This document shows positions 11,102 to 24,456 of a stretch of DNA of 64,000 nucleotides, in pieces (positions within the stretch are counted from its first letter, which is position 1; every line of letters starts with the position of its first letter). The translations under genes were made by a program, and so were the position numbers. Origin of the DNA: Xanthoparmelia taractica (Eukaryota > Ascomycota > Lecanoromycetes > Lecanorales > Parmeliaceae). The stretch lies in NCBI GenBank assembly GCA_033085395.1, contig MU853188.1:1-64000 (forward strand), in the 5' to 3' direction. Under the pieces are notes generated by a model. It saw only the letters and a list, made by a program, of their open reading frames with translations. It ran no database searches and was not told the origin of the DNA.

Positions 11102-12282
11102 CTGCGTAGAAGTCTTCTATTCGTCTATTAGCTACTGTTCTGGCTTCAACGACTCGCAAAGCGAAGCAAGTGACGCGATAAAGTGGCTGCAGCAAATACT
11201 GCAGGTACGGCTGCGGGGCTAGGTTGGTCTCGCCGCAGACTTTGAGGCTTGAAAAAGTGCTTACAATTCGCAGCGAAGAGAAGGAAAACTTTCGACTCGT
11301 GAGCCCCATGATGATGGCTGTGATCGGCGATTATGCAGAAATGATTGAAGGATGACGAATTGATCTGGTCCAAATATTGCAGAGTGGTCACTGTGCCTCC
11401 AATGCTCAACAGTTGGAAGTGGGAAAGACGGGCGAAGCTGCAACAAGTAGATTGCGGCGGGAGTTCAAGGGTTCTCCTTAAGTTTAAGTAAAAGATTATA
11501 GAGATGAGTTGTATATATTACTTCAACGACGTCAAGAAATTAAGAGTCGTGATATATTCGTGAGTCGTCGATGAAAGAGAAGGATGGATGATTTTTTCAC
11601 GTGTCGTAAAAATCCTGTGCCTTTTGCAATGCAATTTCGACTTTCCAACAACAGACTACTTGACTCAAGCGAGACTAAACATTACTTCTACTAGAAGGGG
11701 AGTAGTACTATCTTGTAAAGATAGTCTCTACCAATCGCATATTAAAAAGGCGCAAAACAAGGCTCCCGTCCGCCGTTGGATCGCTTCTATCCCTTGCTCT
11801 TTTCCGTCGACCAGCAGAAGTCTCGACCTGAAGATCTACGTGGTACCCTTGTCTCGAATCTGAATGTGGAATCTGTGGAGTTGTGTGGAGAAGAAGATCG
11901 CGATATCGTAGAAGTATCTCCAGGTCTCGTGTATTGAAAAGATCTTATGAAAGGGAAGTTGGTACTTCTAATTGTTGGGCTCATGATCTAGCTACAACCT
12001 ATGTGAAACTGGATAGGTAGGTAAACTAAGGTACCTTACTTTAGCTCAATCCTCGACTCGAAATGCCCTGCGTTCTAACATTTATGATCGCTCCAAACTC
12101 TCCAACAAGCTACTCCCAAAATCATTCATCCAGGGCCCTCTTCCCTACCTGGGTATTGCTGGAGCAAGGGAATAGCTGTCCGAGACCGCCCAAGTGTCGA
12201 GAGGAAAGAAATCAGTCCGTCGCTATGGATGATACCTTGTGGTGATGTTACATATCTCCAGCTTATCAGCTGCTTCAGCAAA
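11102..12282. other. Upstream region of the disordered protein gene, 3' flank of THO2
   Basis: An open frame at about 11076-11309 (minus) may include a first exon of the disordered-protein gene (it contains CGETNLAPQPYLQYLLQPLYR), but the splice to 11101 is not resolved. The remainder to 12282 shows no gene. Confidence 0.35.
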
Positions 12283-15200
12283 TCATCTCCGTGGCCTCTT
12301 GTTATCGGCAAAGCCGCGCTCTCCTTGGCCTTCATCGCCACCTCTTCCGCGTTTTCTTCCGCTTCCACCGCCATCTCTTCTATCTCTGCCGTCTCTTCGA
12401 TCACCTCCGTCTCTTGGATCAAGCTCCATCCTCCGATCTCGATACTGTCCCTCGTCCCGACCAGATCTTCTCGTCTCCCTCGGAGCTTCATCAGCACGGG
12501 AATCTCTCCTTTCAAGGCCAGCCCCCCCACGGATGTTCTTCTCCGTCTGTCCACCGCCTCCTCGCAAGTCTCTCTCAGGTTGTGCGTCATGAGGCCTGGA
12601 TCGCTCGCTTGTCCCATCTCTGCCATACATTGCCTCCTCCTCGCGTGACCGCATTGACGCTGCAGGTCCTCTATCCTTTGGTGAACGGCTCCGATGTCTG
12701 CCAGATCGACGGTCTCCATCGTCCCGTGGGCCTCCTCGTCTGCTACCTCTCTCATAGGCTACATCTGCCTCATTTGGCTGTGGGTTCGATAGACCGTTTG
12801 GTCGTCCAGCAAAGAGATCGCCTCGAGGAGTAAGGCCGTCCTGTCTTGGTAGGTTTGGAATGGGTGGACCAGGCATGATTGGAGAAGGTATGTTGACATT
12901 GTTTGCGCGGCCCCCTCTACCGCGAATACTCGCTCCTTGACCAGACCTCTCGGATACCGCTGGTGATCCCGCTTGCTGAAGCACATTTTGCAGACCCACA
13001 AAACGCTTGTCTCCTCTCCTATCGTTGGAGAATGATGGGCCTGTGGGCGGACCACGATTGGTCGGAGATTGTGTGATAGGGCTTGGAAGATGATTATTTG
13101 GCCCTCTTGGTGGGCCTGGGTTAGGCATTGCCATTGGCGGCGGAGGTTGCCTTGGTCCTCGGTTTGCAGATGCACTTTCTGCAGTAGCGGCGTCCGACCC
13201 TTGGATAGCCTTCAAACGATCTGGGTGAATGCCGGCTGTCTCTGGACTCTGAGCTACTGGTGTTGGAGGCGCTGATGATGTTGAGATAGGTTGGGTGAAT
13301 GGAGGTGGCTTACGTGGCGACCCTCTCATCGAAGGTCCACTTGGCGTCTGCCTGTCTTGTGCCGGAGTGGCGGGAGTAGACCCTTGCACGGCAAGTGAAG
13401 GTTGCTGAGTGTTGAGGTGCGGTTGTGGTGCACTGACGTTTCGTCCACCCCGGTTCGGAGGTGGATGGTTTCCATTTGCCAATCTAGGACCGGATGGTAT
13501 GTCGGTGCTCGAATTGAGCCGTCCATATTGTGACTCCGACTGTCTGCCACTGTGGGTTGGATCATGGCTTAAACGTCCGTGACTCGAGTCGACTGCTGGT
13601 AGAAGAGTGGATGCCTTCATCGAGTCTCTGAACCTGTCAGTTGGATTCGTCGGTAACATGCCCGAAGGACGGCTAGTCCGTGGACCGGTTGGAGCGTGGG
13701 AGTCTTCATATCTTGGCTGTCCAAGTCGTGAAGGTTCATCGACTGCACGGCGCCCATCCACTGGCAGTAGCTCTTCGCGGAGATTATCGTCTCTGGCGTT
13801 GCGACGGTCATCGTCTCGCTTTGGTGATGGTCCTCGGGAGCTTCGTCCTGGATGTGAATAGCTGTCGTGTCTCGAGGGCTCAGCGCGACGGTCAGGAGGG
13901 TTGCTAGTAGGTATCCCTCGACCAGCACTCTGATTGCCCTGAATAAGAGCAGCCCTGTCCGGATGTTGAGGAATGTTCGACCGCGGTGGTGGCATCGCGC
14001 CGTCTCTAATGCCTTGCATAGGGGTCTCTGCGTCTCGACGATTATATTGCTGTTCCGTAAATAGCCGGTCGTTTAAAGGCCGGTCCAGTCTATCATCACG
14101 AGGTGGCTGTCTCGCATCTCTAGCATACGATCCATCGTATCCGTCATCAACACCAACTCGATTAGGAGGCGCCTTTTCATTGCCATGGCGTAGGTTCATA
14201 CGGTCTCTGTCAACTAGGGGTGCCCGCTCGTTGGGCCTCTCGTTAACTCTCTCGTGACTTTGTGAGTAGGATCCCGAAGCAGAGCGCTCCGGCCCCCTAT
14301 CACGAAGTACGTCTCTGGACCTATCAGCTCCACCCCGCTCAGGAAAGCGAGATTCTCTTGGATTCTCATGAAGTCCACGTCCATCGGACCGTGACGGCAT
14401 GCGGTGATCTCCAACCCTTGACGCGTGAGCCTCGGGCTTGTTGGGAAGACCATGCTGAATAGGCCCAGTCGTATTGTATGAAGATGCACTGCGATTCAAA
14501 TCTGGTCGATTAGGAACCGGAGCTTGGGCGGAAGGTGCCGTTGGTCTAGTTTCCGGTCGTGGAGGTACTGAAGAGCTAGTGGCAGCTGGCCGTAGGGTTT
14601 GGTTTGCACTGGGTGCTGGAGAATCTTGCCGCGAGACATCCGAGCTCTTCATTATCTCTGCGGGAGGCGCTGAATCCGCTGATGTTTCAGGGAGCCCTAC
14701 TAACTCTTGCTTCGGTAGCTGCTGGGAGTTTGAACTCCCACCCTCACTGGCTGGATTGTCTGTCATTTTGGCGTCTTCGATCTCACCGTCTTCGACTTCA
14801 AGCTTTCCAGAAGCTGTCCTAACCATCTTCGGCACGCCATTCACTCTAGAATCTTGTAATCAGAAAATTGTGATGAGAGCGTTCAATAAACATGAGACTT
14901 ACGCCGGGCGAGAGTTTGGCTGGAAATCGGGGGCTTTTGGATTCAGTGTCCTAGCTGCATCACTTTCTGGATGTGGCGTGGATGGTTTTGTTGATGTAGA
15001 TCTGACTCCGTTGGTCGCAGCGCCGCTTTCGGTCTTCGTAATGTCAGCGTCCGTCTATATTTAATTGAGAGAGCTGGTACTTACCAAATTGAAAGCCTGT
15101 GGGAGCACCCAGTCTTTTTCGCGTCTCTTCAGAGCACCTATCAAAGAGGTGGCTGCAACTTTCAAGTCTTCTCGGGTTTCTGATTTGCTCAGCTCTCCGA

Positions 15201-18200
15201 TACTGGTGAGCTGACTTTGACCCATCCAATTCACAGCTGGAAAGTGTTGATGGACGTTGTTGAGAATGTTGATCGCATTCCGAATGTGCATGTACTCTCC
15301 ACTGCCAATGCAGGTCTTTAAAGCACCATTTAGGCTTCGGTGCCACTTCAAGAGTACCCTGCGGAATTCTTCATATTCATAGAAAGAAACAATTTCCTTC
15401 TCATTTGACATCTTCTTCGAAAATCCAGGGAGATTTTTGTTCGGGCCAAAAGCCTCTCTCTCAAAGGTCGACTTCTCCGCGTGCCATCGACTGAGATCTC
15501 GAAGGATCTCATTAAAGAAGCGACCCAAACACTCAGCCTCTTTAGCGGTACATAAGAACATCATAGACGTCAGCCTCTTCTCTTTGAAAAATTGATCGTA
15601 AACACCCATTGTCCTGAAGTTAGGTGTTCCTGATGAATGCAGATACTTCAACATCTTGAAGGTATACATGGCATCAACTGGTGAAAGCACGATTCGCGGA
15701 AAGAAGCAGTGCTCAATTAATGCAACGTTGAGTGCATCCCACTTGCCCCAAAGCCCAACAAACCAGTGTTCCTTTTCTTTCTGAAGACGCATTCTCATCT
15801 GCTGATAGACTTGTACACAGGTTCCAGACTCATCTCTTAGGCGGTCTTGTAGTTCACTCAAAGCCTTCTTTTCCCTATCCTTCCTCTGGGTGCCTAGTAT
15901 GCTGATGTCTGACCGATCGCTACTGATGGCCGACACCTTCTTTTTCAGCCGATTTATCTCATCATTGTAGCTTGGTAATGGAACATGCATGTCTGGAAGC
16001 GATAGCTGCCAGAAAGTCACGTAGAATGGCTGGCTCAAGATTTCCCAGGTCTCTTTGGGCAAGACTGGATGGATGGCTTCCATGACTTCCTGAAGGACAG
16101 GGTGCCACGGCCAATGTGTTGGATTGACTTTCGGCAAAGGTGGAGAGGAAATTGCTGGTGTGCTGTCATTCTCGTCTTTCATTTCGAGATCAGTATTTTC
16201 TTTGTCCGAATCTCCATTCGCTGCTGCTGCGGACACGTCCATTTGATCCTCTACCGAAACCTTGACTGCGTTAGATGCTATTTCTTCTCCGAGAACACCA
16301 TCCTCTGACTTGGCCGCATCTGCCTTGATTTCTTTCACAGGTGGCTTTTTGGCATCCGAGTTTCGCTTTCCGTGCTTGGCGTCATAGTCAGCGATAGCTG
16401 CAGCAATGCTTGGTCGACTAATCCAAAAAGCTATGCTAGGTTCAATACCAAACGCATTCACAAGCTCGGATACTCCTGGTACGTAGATATCGAACTCTTT
16501 GACGGACATGTTACTTCTTAGAAGCTCTATGTACTGAGTGAGTATTCGATGAAGCTGATCGAAAAGGTTGCCTAGCAGTTTTGGATGGGCATTTTGCTCT
16601 TCAATCCTGAAGATACCTGTCTGCCGTTCCTGGGCTAAAGAGACTATGATTTGGCCAGCCATTCTTGAGTCCGTCAGTGATTTCATGAGTCGCTTCGCGG
16701 TGATCTTCGACTCGTGCCGCCGATCATGCAGCTGCAATATGGTCTGCGCTTGCAGAAGGTCCCGGCCGGCCATTGCCCAGACCTGGGCATCATTGAGATT
16801 GGCGTCGGACAAGATGCCAGCCATGGACTTGGTGACTTCTTCAAGAATGATAAGGTCAGTCGAGTTGCCTTTGCGGAGCTGGTCGGCAACGTATTGAACG
16901 ATGGGTGTGGGATTCATGACAGAATAGCGCTTGAAGACCTTGCCAGCGAACAAAGACAATGCTGCCAGCCATTTACTTGTGAGCATGCCATCGGCCTGGA
17001 CCCTATTCCTTCCCGTACCTCCAAGAGCGCTCATTAGAGACCACGTGAGCACATCGTATGCCAGATACGTAAAGTATCGTGCACATTCGACCACAGCGTC
17101 CACAATGTTTTCGTACGATTCGAGCTGAGCAATGGCAACAGAAAAGACAATTCCCGGGGATGCATACGCCACCTTTGCCAAAGCTCGTGCCATGGGCTTG
17201 ATCGTGGTCTTGCTGATGCGCTTGAGAACATCTTTTGTCTCGGCTTTTGCCTGGTCGAAGGCCGACTTGATGTCGGGCGATCGCGAGGTCTGTCCTTGGT
17301 ACCACTCAGCGTAAATGCTGTATCGAGTGGGTGTCGAGAAATTTTTGATTAGTTCGAAGACTTCGTTGACTACCCCAGGATTGCATTTCGTGAATGACAG
17401 AGCCGGCACAAGAAGTCGTTTCGATAGGTCAACCCAACGAGCTATGTTTGCGTTCGAGGTGTCAATGGCCAACGAATGGCTACCAATCCGGGCCAGCTTG
17501 ATCAGAAGCGAGCTATCTTGACCGATCTTCACCCCAGTGTAGTTGAGTAGTGTGGAACATAGAACGAAGACATCATCGACTGTCTGACATACGGGGATGT
17601 TATCAGCCCAGTCATCCCAATAGAACTTGTAATCAATTGCTTCATTCGTATCCTCTTTGTCCAGCTGTGCCCAGCGCATGGTCTTACGCGCAGGCGCGTC
17701 GATGAGCTTGACTTCGCCTTTTCCTACTCCGGCTTGATCAGGGTCTGGTACTTTCTGCTGCTCTCGCAGGCCCGCCTGGTCTTTGAGGGGCCGTAAAGGC
17801 TCGTATACTTTGTTAAGAGAATGATGTAGTATGCGGTGAATGTGTTCAGGCAGTTCCGGGAAAGCGTCCGGAAGCCAGGGAAAGCGGCCAAGCATGTAGA
17901 GAGCTTCAGGCAGAGCACCGATACAGAGTAAGCTCTTCAACAATTGAACTTTCTGTTCAGCTGGCTCTGGAAGATCTTCCGCTTTTTCTTCTAGTTGCGC
18001 AGCTGGTGTAGATCTCTCAGCTGTAAGATCATTTTTGGCTGTGCTTCTTCGAGCAGCTTCAAGCTCACGTATCCTTGCAGCTTCTTTGATCTTACCGTCC
18101 ACGGAGTCGTCTGGAAGTGGTGCAGCGGCCATCAGCGCATTGTTAGCGCCCCCGCCGGGACGATTCAATTTCTCCTTCTCGGCCTTTTCCTTCATCTTCT

Positions 18201-19866
18201 CTTCCTTGACACCTTCCATTGCTGGGTCTTCTGGCCAGATGTGAGGATATAGGTCCCGTAGTGAGATGAAACCGACCTTGATGAGCAAGGCGGCTAGATA
18301 GATGAGGTTGACTGGGAGTACGTCGGTGGGATCACGTGCAGTGGAGCTGTAGAAACGCAGTTTGAATCCGAGCACCTGAGCGGCGACCTGATTGCCTGGA
18401 GGAGGTAGAGTATTCGTGATCTCGATCCACTTGCGATCTTCATCATCTTGGGACAAATCCTTGGAGCTACTGTTGGTGGCCGCTGCTGTAAGGGCTGATC
18501 CTTCTGCTCTACGATCTCCAATCTCGAAGTAGGCGCCCATTCCAACTTCCTTGCTTCTCTGCCAGAAAGCTTTGTCTCTCTCAATCTTAGCCGTAGCTAA
18601 ATCTTCTTTCTGTCCGTCGCTCAATCCCCATCCAGATGCACCTGGTAAAGCCCACTTTGGTAGAGGACTAAGGACATCCCCAGTAGGGTTTGACTTAAAG
18701 TAATTCTCATGTGGCCACCATGAGCTTGCTCGGAGGTACTTGACGAAGAACCGGTACTGCTTAACAAGGACCGCCGCAAAAACATCGAGTGTAATGTCAA
18801 GGACTCTTCCCACATCAAGATCGAACGCTCCAATCATTCCCTTGACGCGCTCGAAAGTTTCTTCGACAATCTCGCTGGTTGGTAGCTCGTTGCTACTGGT
18901 TGTAAAAAGCTCAGTCATGAGTTTTGAGTAGCCCTCCGTCTCCTCTCGAAGTAGATTGTAATTTGATTGGCGGTACAGCAGATTGGTTGTGTTGCGAATG
19001 CCGACCCTGACGAAAGTGTTCCGTATCATTCCAAAGTTCTCCAAGAGCGTGCTATCTAATTCCCGACGCATTTGTTGAGGAGGTATTTCGGTAGCCAGAA
19101 CGAGGGTTCTAAGCGATGGCGTCGCAATAGAAGGAGCTGCCTCTGTCAAGATCGAAAGACAATCAAGGAAGAGTGAGCTTGCGTTGAAAGGAAACTCGTC
19201 GGCGGCGGTATCAGAGGTGTCAGTGTTCTCGTTAACCTTAATTATATCTCTGATCGTTGACCCAGCTTCCGCTGCGTTTATACGTCCGTCGAGACCAGAT
19301 CTGACCAACTCCTGGTATAGTATGCCTAGAGTTAGAGCATCCTGTTCGGTACGAGCTGTGACACCTATATCCAGGATCTCTTTCCTTCCGTGGTCTACCC
19401 ATGTTCCTATCTTCTCCTCCGTAACGTATTCGTAGTAGTAAGGTGCAGGCCTGTTTTGTTGTTGTTCTGAGATCTGAATATTTGCTGCGTTGTTCGCTAC
19501 AGGCTGCGGTGCTTGTTCGTGCTTTAGCTCCACCTGAGGCTGCGACGGTGGGATAGAAGGTGACATGGGTCTTGGGGATGCATTGTTCGCACGTGGTTGC
19601 AGCGGCATGAGATTCGGACTGTGCAAGGGACTGCGCTGAGGCCCGCCTCGACGCCCTCCTCTGCTTCCTCCTCTTCTGCCTCCACCGCGCTGATCGTATT
19701 GATCCCTCCCATGATTCTGCGACTGCTGGCCTTGCTGCTGGTTGTACTGCTGCCCAAGCGCCAGGTTGCCGGGTCGATGAGGTGAAGGTCTCAAGCCTTC
19801 GTCTCTGCCCTCGTTTGAATAAGTCCTGTCACCTCTTTTCCTCTTTCCTCCTCCTCCGGGAGCCAT
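12283..19866 (-). CDS. THO2: THO complex subunit 2
   Basis: Three exons, 19866-15085, 15054-14903 and 14845-12283, join in frame (donors GTAAGT, acceptors TAG) to 2,498 residues, the usual size for filamentous ascomycete Tho2. The N-terminus is RGG-rich and disordered (about residues 1-110). The conserved THOC2 N-terminal region follows, and the Tholex-type C-terminal core includes LTSMMFLCTAKEAECLGRFF and the region around WHPVLQEVMEAIHPVLPKE. The last 900 or so residues, nearly all in exon 3, are disordered and rich in Pro, Arg, Gly and Asp, ending in a basic RKRGRGGDEGQG..NKRPRR tail suited to RNA binding. As part of THO/TREX it couples transcription elongation to mRNP assembly and nuclear export. 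It is divergent from the NAD(P)-binding gene at 20425. Confidence 0.93.
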
Positions 19867-20424
19867 CTGGCTCAGGCCGGCACCGTCTATTCAGCAACAC
19901 ACTGTCTTATGGTGGTGACCATGAGCGGGCGACTTGACAGCAATTACTGGTGTGTATTGCAAAGGAGTAAAGTAGAGCTGATGATGTAGCTCTTTCACAA
20001 GGTAATATTTTGTGGATGAAGAAGGATCGTTATTGTGATGATGTAGGAGAGTCTATCATGCAGTCTCCAGGTGATCTAAAGTCGTAAGCTGTATGGTACG
20101 TATGGGTGTTAACCTGGTCTATGGACTATAAGGCAAGGTAAAGTAAGTCATTGTCGTCTCGGGCTTAGCCGCTAGCGCGTAAAGATTGCTTCACTGCCAC
20201 TGATTGCCCCCGCAGAACGCCCGCAGTACACCCGCTCTTCTCCCAGCAGTAAGTGCGCATTCTTCTGCCTACCTTATGTGATAGCAAATCGGTATCCTCT
20301 CACAAGCTGACTTTGTATCTCTTTTGATTCAGAGATGCTTGGAGCTTAGGCAACAAGCTTATGTGTCAAGGTTGGATGTGGGATGTGACTTGTCCTAACC
20401 AATAGCATCCGGAGAACAATAGCA
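19867..20424. promoter_or_regulatory. Divergent promoter region of THO2 and the epimerase-like gene
   Basis: About 560 bp lie between the two divergent start codons (19866 minus, 20425 plus). No ORF of note is present. It must hold the promoters of both genes; no specific factor site is recognised with confidence. Confidence 0.5.
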
Positions 20425-21592
20425 ATGGTACCTAAAATATTTGTGTGAGCTCTGATCTTTGGTTCAGTGTACGTCGTCCGAAACACTGATGGTTATACGG
20501 ACTTGGTGCTACAGGGTACATTGGTGGTGATGCTCTTTATGCCCTCGTTCACGCCCATCCCGAGTACGAAATAGCATGCCTGGTCCGCAACTCCGACAAA
20601 GGTGCTCAGGTAGCCAGCCAATACGCAAAAACTCGCCTTGTCTATGGTAATCTAGATGACGGAGATATACTGAGTGAGGAGGCAAAGAAGGCGGACATTG
20701 TACTCAGTGCGTCAGCACACTAGTGTGACCCTCATAACTGAACCTCCTGCTGATTATGCTTCATCTAGATTGCGCTAATGCCGACAATGAGAACGCTGTC
20801 AATGCTCTCACGGGAGGACTCGCAGCCAGTGCAGCAGATAGACCGGGCTTCTACATTCACACCTCCGGCAATGCTCTCCTTTTTTACGCCGACATCGACC
20901 GCAAGACCTACGGCGAAATGTCTAACAAGATCTACAATGATTGGGAAGGCATCGAGGAGGTTACCTCCTTACCTGACCACGCCCCCCATCGAAAGAATGA
21001 CAAGAACGTCATCAACGCAGATGGTCCCAAGGTGAAGACCGCGATTGTCTGTCCACCTACGATTTATGGGCCAGGAAGAGGACCTGGGAATCAAAGAAGC
21101 CACCAAATTCCGGAGCTAGCTAGGTCCGTGCTTGAGGGAAAGAGAGGGTTTCAAGTTGGAGAAGGGCAAAATCGCGGACCGCACGTTTGCGTCCAAGACC
21201 TCAGCGACTGTTATCTCAAGCTTGTTGAGGCTGCGGTTGAGGGAGGCGGAAAGGCAACCTGGGGGAAAGAAGGGTACTATTTTGCGGAGAACGGGGAGCT
21301 TGTCTGGGGGCACATCTCTCAGGCAATAGCAGAAGCTGCGAATAAGCTAGGCTTAATTCCTTCCGATCAGGTTTTATCGATCTCTGAGAAAGAGGCGGAT
21401 GGCTTGGCTTGGTGGGGTTCAGTGCTATGGGGCGCAAATTCAAGGTATCGTGCCATTCGGGCTCGCAAGCTGCTTGAATGGACACCAGAGAAAGGGGAAA
21501 AGGACCTTGGGAATGACATTTTTCAAGTCGTCAACGCTGAAGCAAAGAGCCTTGGTCTTGTACCAAGTCATGCGGCTAAAGTTGCTGGCTGA
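20425..21592 (+). CDS. NAD(P)-dependent epimerase/dehydratase-like (extended SDR) protein
   Basis: The best model is exons 20425-20444, 20501-20706 and 20769-21592, giving MVPKIFVLGATGYIGGDAL at the N-terminus, i.e. the Rossmann GxxGxxG NAD(P)-binding motif. The middle contains IHTSGNALLFY and the end of the catalytic half has CPPTIYGPGRGPGNQRS, typical of fungal NmrA/epimerase-type proteins. The second intron is canonical (GTGCGT..TAG). The first intron has donor GTGAGC and a branch-like CTGAT, but at the position demanded by the reading frame the acceptor reads ACGG instead of an AG, and no AG lies between the last in-frame stop and the Rossmann motif. The gene may use a rare acceptor, carry a damaging mutation, or contain a sequence error. 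Substrate unknown. Confidence 0.8.
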
Positions 21593-22144
21593 GTGAGTGT
21601 GGATTTCATAGACTTTGCGTATTTCCTTTACAACAGCTTGAGTCACTGCAAACCTCGAACATTCTTCAGAATCTCTGCTTGATAATGCATATTAAGCCGG
21701 CCAGGAAAGTGGTGACTCGGGTAGTGACGTGGCTTTGTTCTCAAGACATTGTTTGTCAAAGGACGCTACTCTTGATTGAACAGAAGAGCCAGTGAATTGA
21801 GCATAGCCCCCGTTGTATAGTATCCCACTCGGCTAGGAAGATGGCGCTAATATATTAATGATCTGACGCCGGGATGAAGTCGATATCTTAACACTTGATC
21901 GTTCAAACACCACACTTGCAGACCTACTCTATTAATGCTATTCGGTTGGATTGAATGCGTATGGCGTTGGTATAGGGTCTTTTGGAATACTGCACAGTAA
22001 GTAGAACCGCTATCAAACCCTAGAGACATTTGGCGTGAAGTATGAGTTGTATCTCACTTCTGTATCCTTGTCGCTACAGAAAACCGACATAGAATCAGTA
22101 TATAAATACTAACAAGACATTATAGTATACGAATATAGTTCAGA
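21593..22144. other. Intergenic
   Basis: About 550 bp with no coding signal; it holds the 3' end of the epimerase-like gene and the promoter of the CCCH zinc-finger gene, which are in tandem. Confidence 0.4.
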
Positions 22145-23954
22145 ATGGCTTATGATTCCCTTTCAACCCCTCGAATTCTCGCAGATGATCCTTTTTCCAA
22201 CGCAACCACAAACAACCTACCCGCCAGATCTGAGACCTTTTCATCCTATAGCCCTTATGAGACCTTCGGCCGGATCCATGGATCCAGTTGTGCAAATGAC
22301 TTCTCCCTCAACACCACTGCAGATAACCATAACTCTCCAAAGCAGTCTATCAGCAGACCTGGTCATGAAAGGGGTCCCGGCCTCGATCCCGCTGCAAGTG
22401 GATTTAGACCTGAATTCCGTTCGGCATTATATCCTGGACAGCTTCTTCGGATACCAGGGCGTCCACCCCGTTCATCGGAAATGACAGCTGAATTTTCAGG
22501 TGACCGCTTCCCCTCAGTGCACGGTAACCTGCAGCACCAGCCAGGCTGGGGCCTTGAATATCCGCCAATTACATCGACGTCGTTCCTACAGACGTCCACC
22601 AGCCAACCGCACTTCAACAATGTTGACACGCTAGCCTCAAGGGAAGAATTCAAGGCTGCGCAACCGAGGTCGGTAAAACACCTGACTTGCTGGTACTGGG
22701 CCAACAAGGGCTGCAGATTACCTGATCACAAGTGTCTCTACTCCCATTTTGATACTGGAAGGCTTGCAGAACCGCCGATTCAGCTTCAGCGAGGCTGTGA
22801 GTTTCCCTTCTAACACATTTCCATTTCACTGAGGCCTCTTTTCAAATCTCACCCTGAAAAGCCGATATTATAATCACGCTAATGCCAATTAGGCCCAGCA
22901 GTAGCGGGCAACAACGCGAAAAATCCTCATCCGGTCTACAATGATTGGAGGGGTCACCATCGAGCCCACTCAGCTGATCTTGGTCCCCAAATTCAGGAAC
23001 AAATCAAACGCATCCATCACAGAGCCGCACTATCCCCTGTTCAAACATCAGCCAAAGCTGAACAGTTAGAGCCCGCAGACAGGGTCAGGACAGAGGCATC
23101 CAGCTTTGCTGAACCGGCCGCTGACTGCAATCGCGCTCATCCTGACGATCCCATGTCTCCTGGTCCTGCTGATTCCTACGATAACTTGTCTACTGGCATT
23201 GGGGCATTCGAACAGCCTATTCAACAGCACTTTAGCCGCTCTCCTCGCCAGATGGGTGGCCACTTCGTGCCCCCTGACCCTGCTGCTCGGCATAAGAGCG
23301 GCTGGACTCATCACGGCATGGGAGGCCATAACAGCATTGGCGGTAATCACGGCAAGGGTGGTAGCTATGGCGGCTTGGGCGGCAATGGCTCTAGCCCTCA
23401 ACATTTCGGTGGTCACAGCCCCAACAATCCCAACGCCTCTGCAGCTTCTGGCCAATCCGATGGCAAACTACGCGTTTCTACCGAGGAAATGCAGAAGCAA
23501 ATGAAAGTGAAGGACAAAGTCATCACTGAGCTCATAGGCATTGTCGAATCGCTGGAAATCAACTACGGAATTGCCATTGACGACCAGACCCACGCATTCC
23601 AGAAATTTGTGAGCATTGCCCGCTCTATGGAAGAAGAGGCGCGTGAGGCGGGGAACTCTGCATCTTCTACTATGACCAAGGGCAAGTTACCCCGTCATTG
23701 TACTTATACCGGTGGCTAATATCCTCGCAGGGCCCGTATCTAAAGTTCCAGCCCCCAGTACTTCCACGCCCGAATACGGCCACCCACCCTCCAACCATGA
23801 ACGCATTATTACTGCAATGGAGGGTTCATTGAATCTGATTACCATGGAAAAGATGGCTTTGGTCAAGTCGAATGCTCGCAAGCGGGTGGTTGGTCGGGAT
23901 TTGGAGAGTATCGAGGCTTTGCAGCTGCTGCCTCGTGGGTGGATTGAGCGGTAG
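22145..23954 (+). CDS. CCCH-type zinc-finger protein with coiled coil
   Basis: Exons 22145-22796, 22893-23681 and 23731-23954 join in frame to 554 residues. One CCCH-like finger lies at about residues 180-200 (CWYWANKGCRLPDHKCLYSH: C-x7-C-x6-C-x3-H), followed by the HFDTGRLA segment common in a fungal family with this finger. The middle is disordered and contains a Gly/His-rich stretch (HHGMGGHNSIGGNHGKGG). A predicted helical region (residues about 420-480, MQKQMKVKDKVITELIGIVE) probably forms a coiled coil. Such fingers usually bind RNA; the precise role is unknown. The second intron starts with GC (AAGG|GCAAGT) and ends CGCAG; a GT-based alternative leads to a stop after three codons. Confidence 0.82.
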
Positions 23955-24456
23955 GATAGTGTTATTCGACGGTTATAGATATTTGAGAGACGAATAGAGC
24001 AACCCTGGATACTGCGGCATGCTTGATAGAAGAGCCCATGCGAGCATGGCATTGAATATAAGGTGGGAATATACTGAGACAATCGACCAATTCGACGCCA
24101 ACGTACTGATTGGTTGCCTGACCCTTGAATCTGCCTCAACATCCGTCCCAGCTCAATTTATACAGAACGATACAGGCTGATCTGAAGAATATCGAGGATG
24201 AGATGATTGTAATTTGCCAGATATCTACTATAGCTTGCATGAAGATTTGAGGGATGAACAGTAGCTTAGCCGGCTATTCGGCGGACACTGGGGTTATGAC
24301 CACCGCACAGCAGCCTTTGGGTTAAGCTACGTATGGGCATTATATGCTCCAACACCATGATATGTAGATGCCAAGATTGGGCCAGTAGTTGAGTGCTTGC
24401 CCATGAATACTACTAAGTATCTACATAGAATTAATGTAATATATATGTGACTGTAT
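23955..24456. other. Intergenic between convergent genes
   Basis: About 500 bp holding the 3' ends of the CCCH gene and the ETF beta gene. No other feature is seen. Confidence 0.4.
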
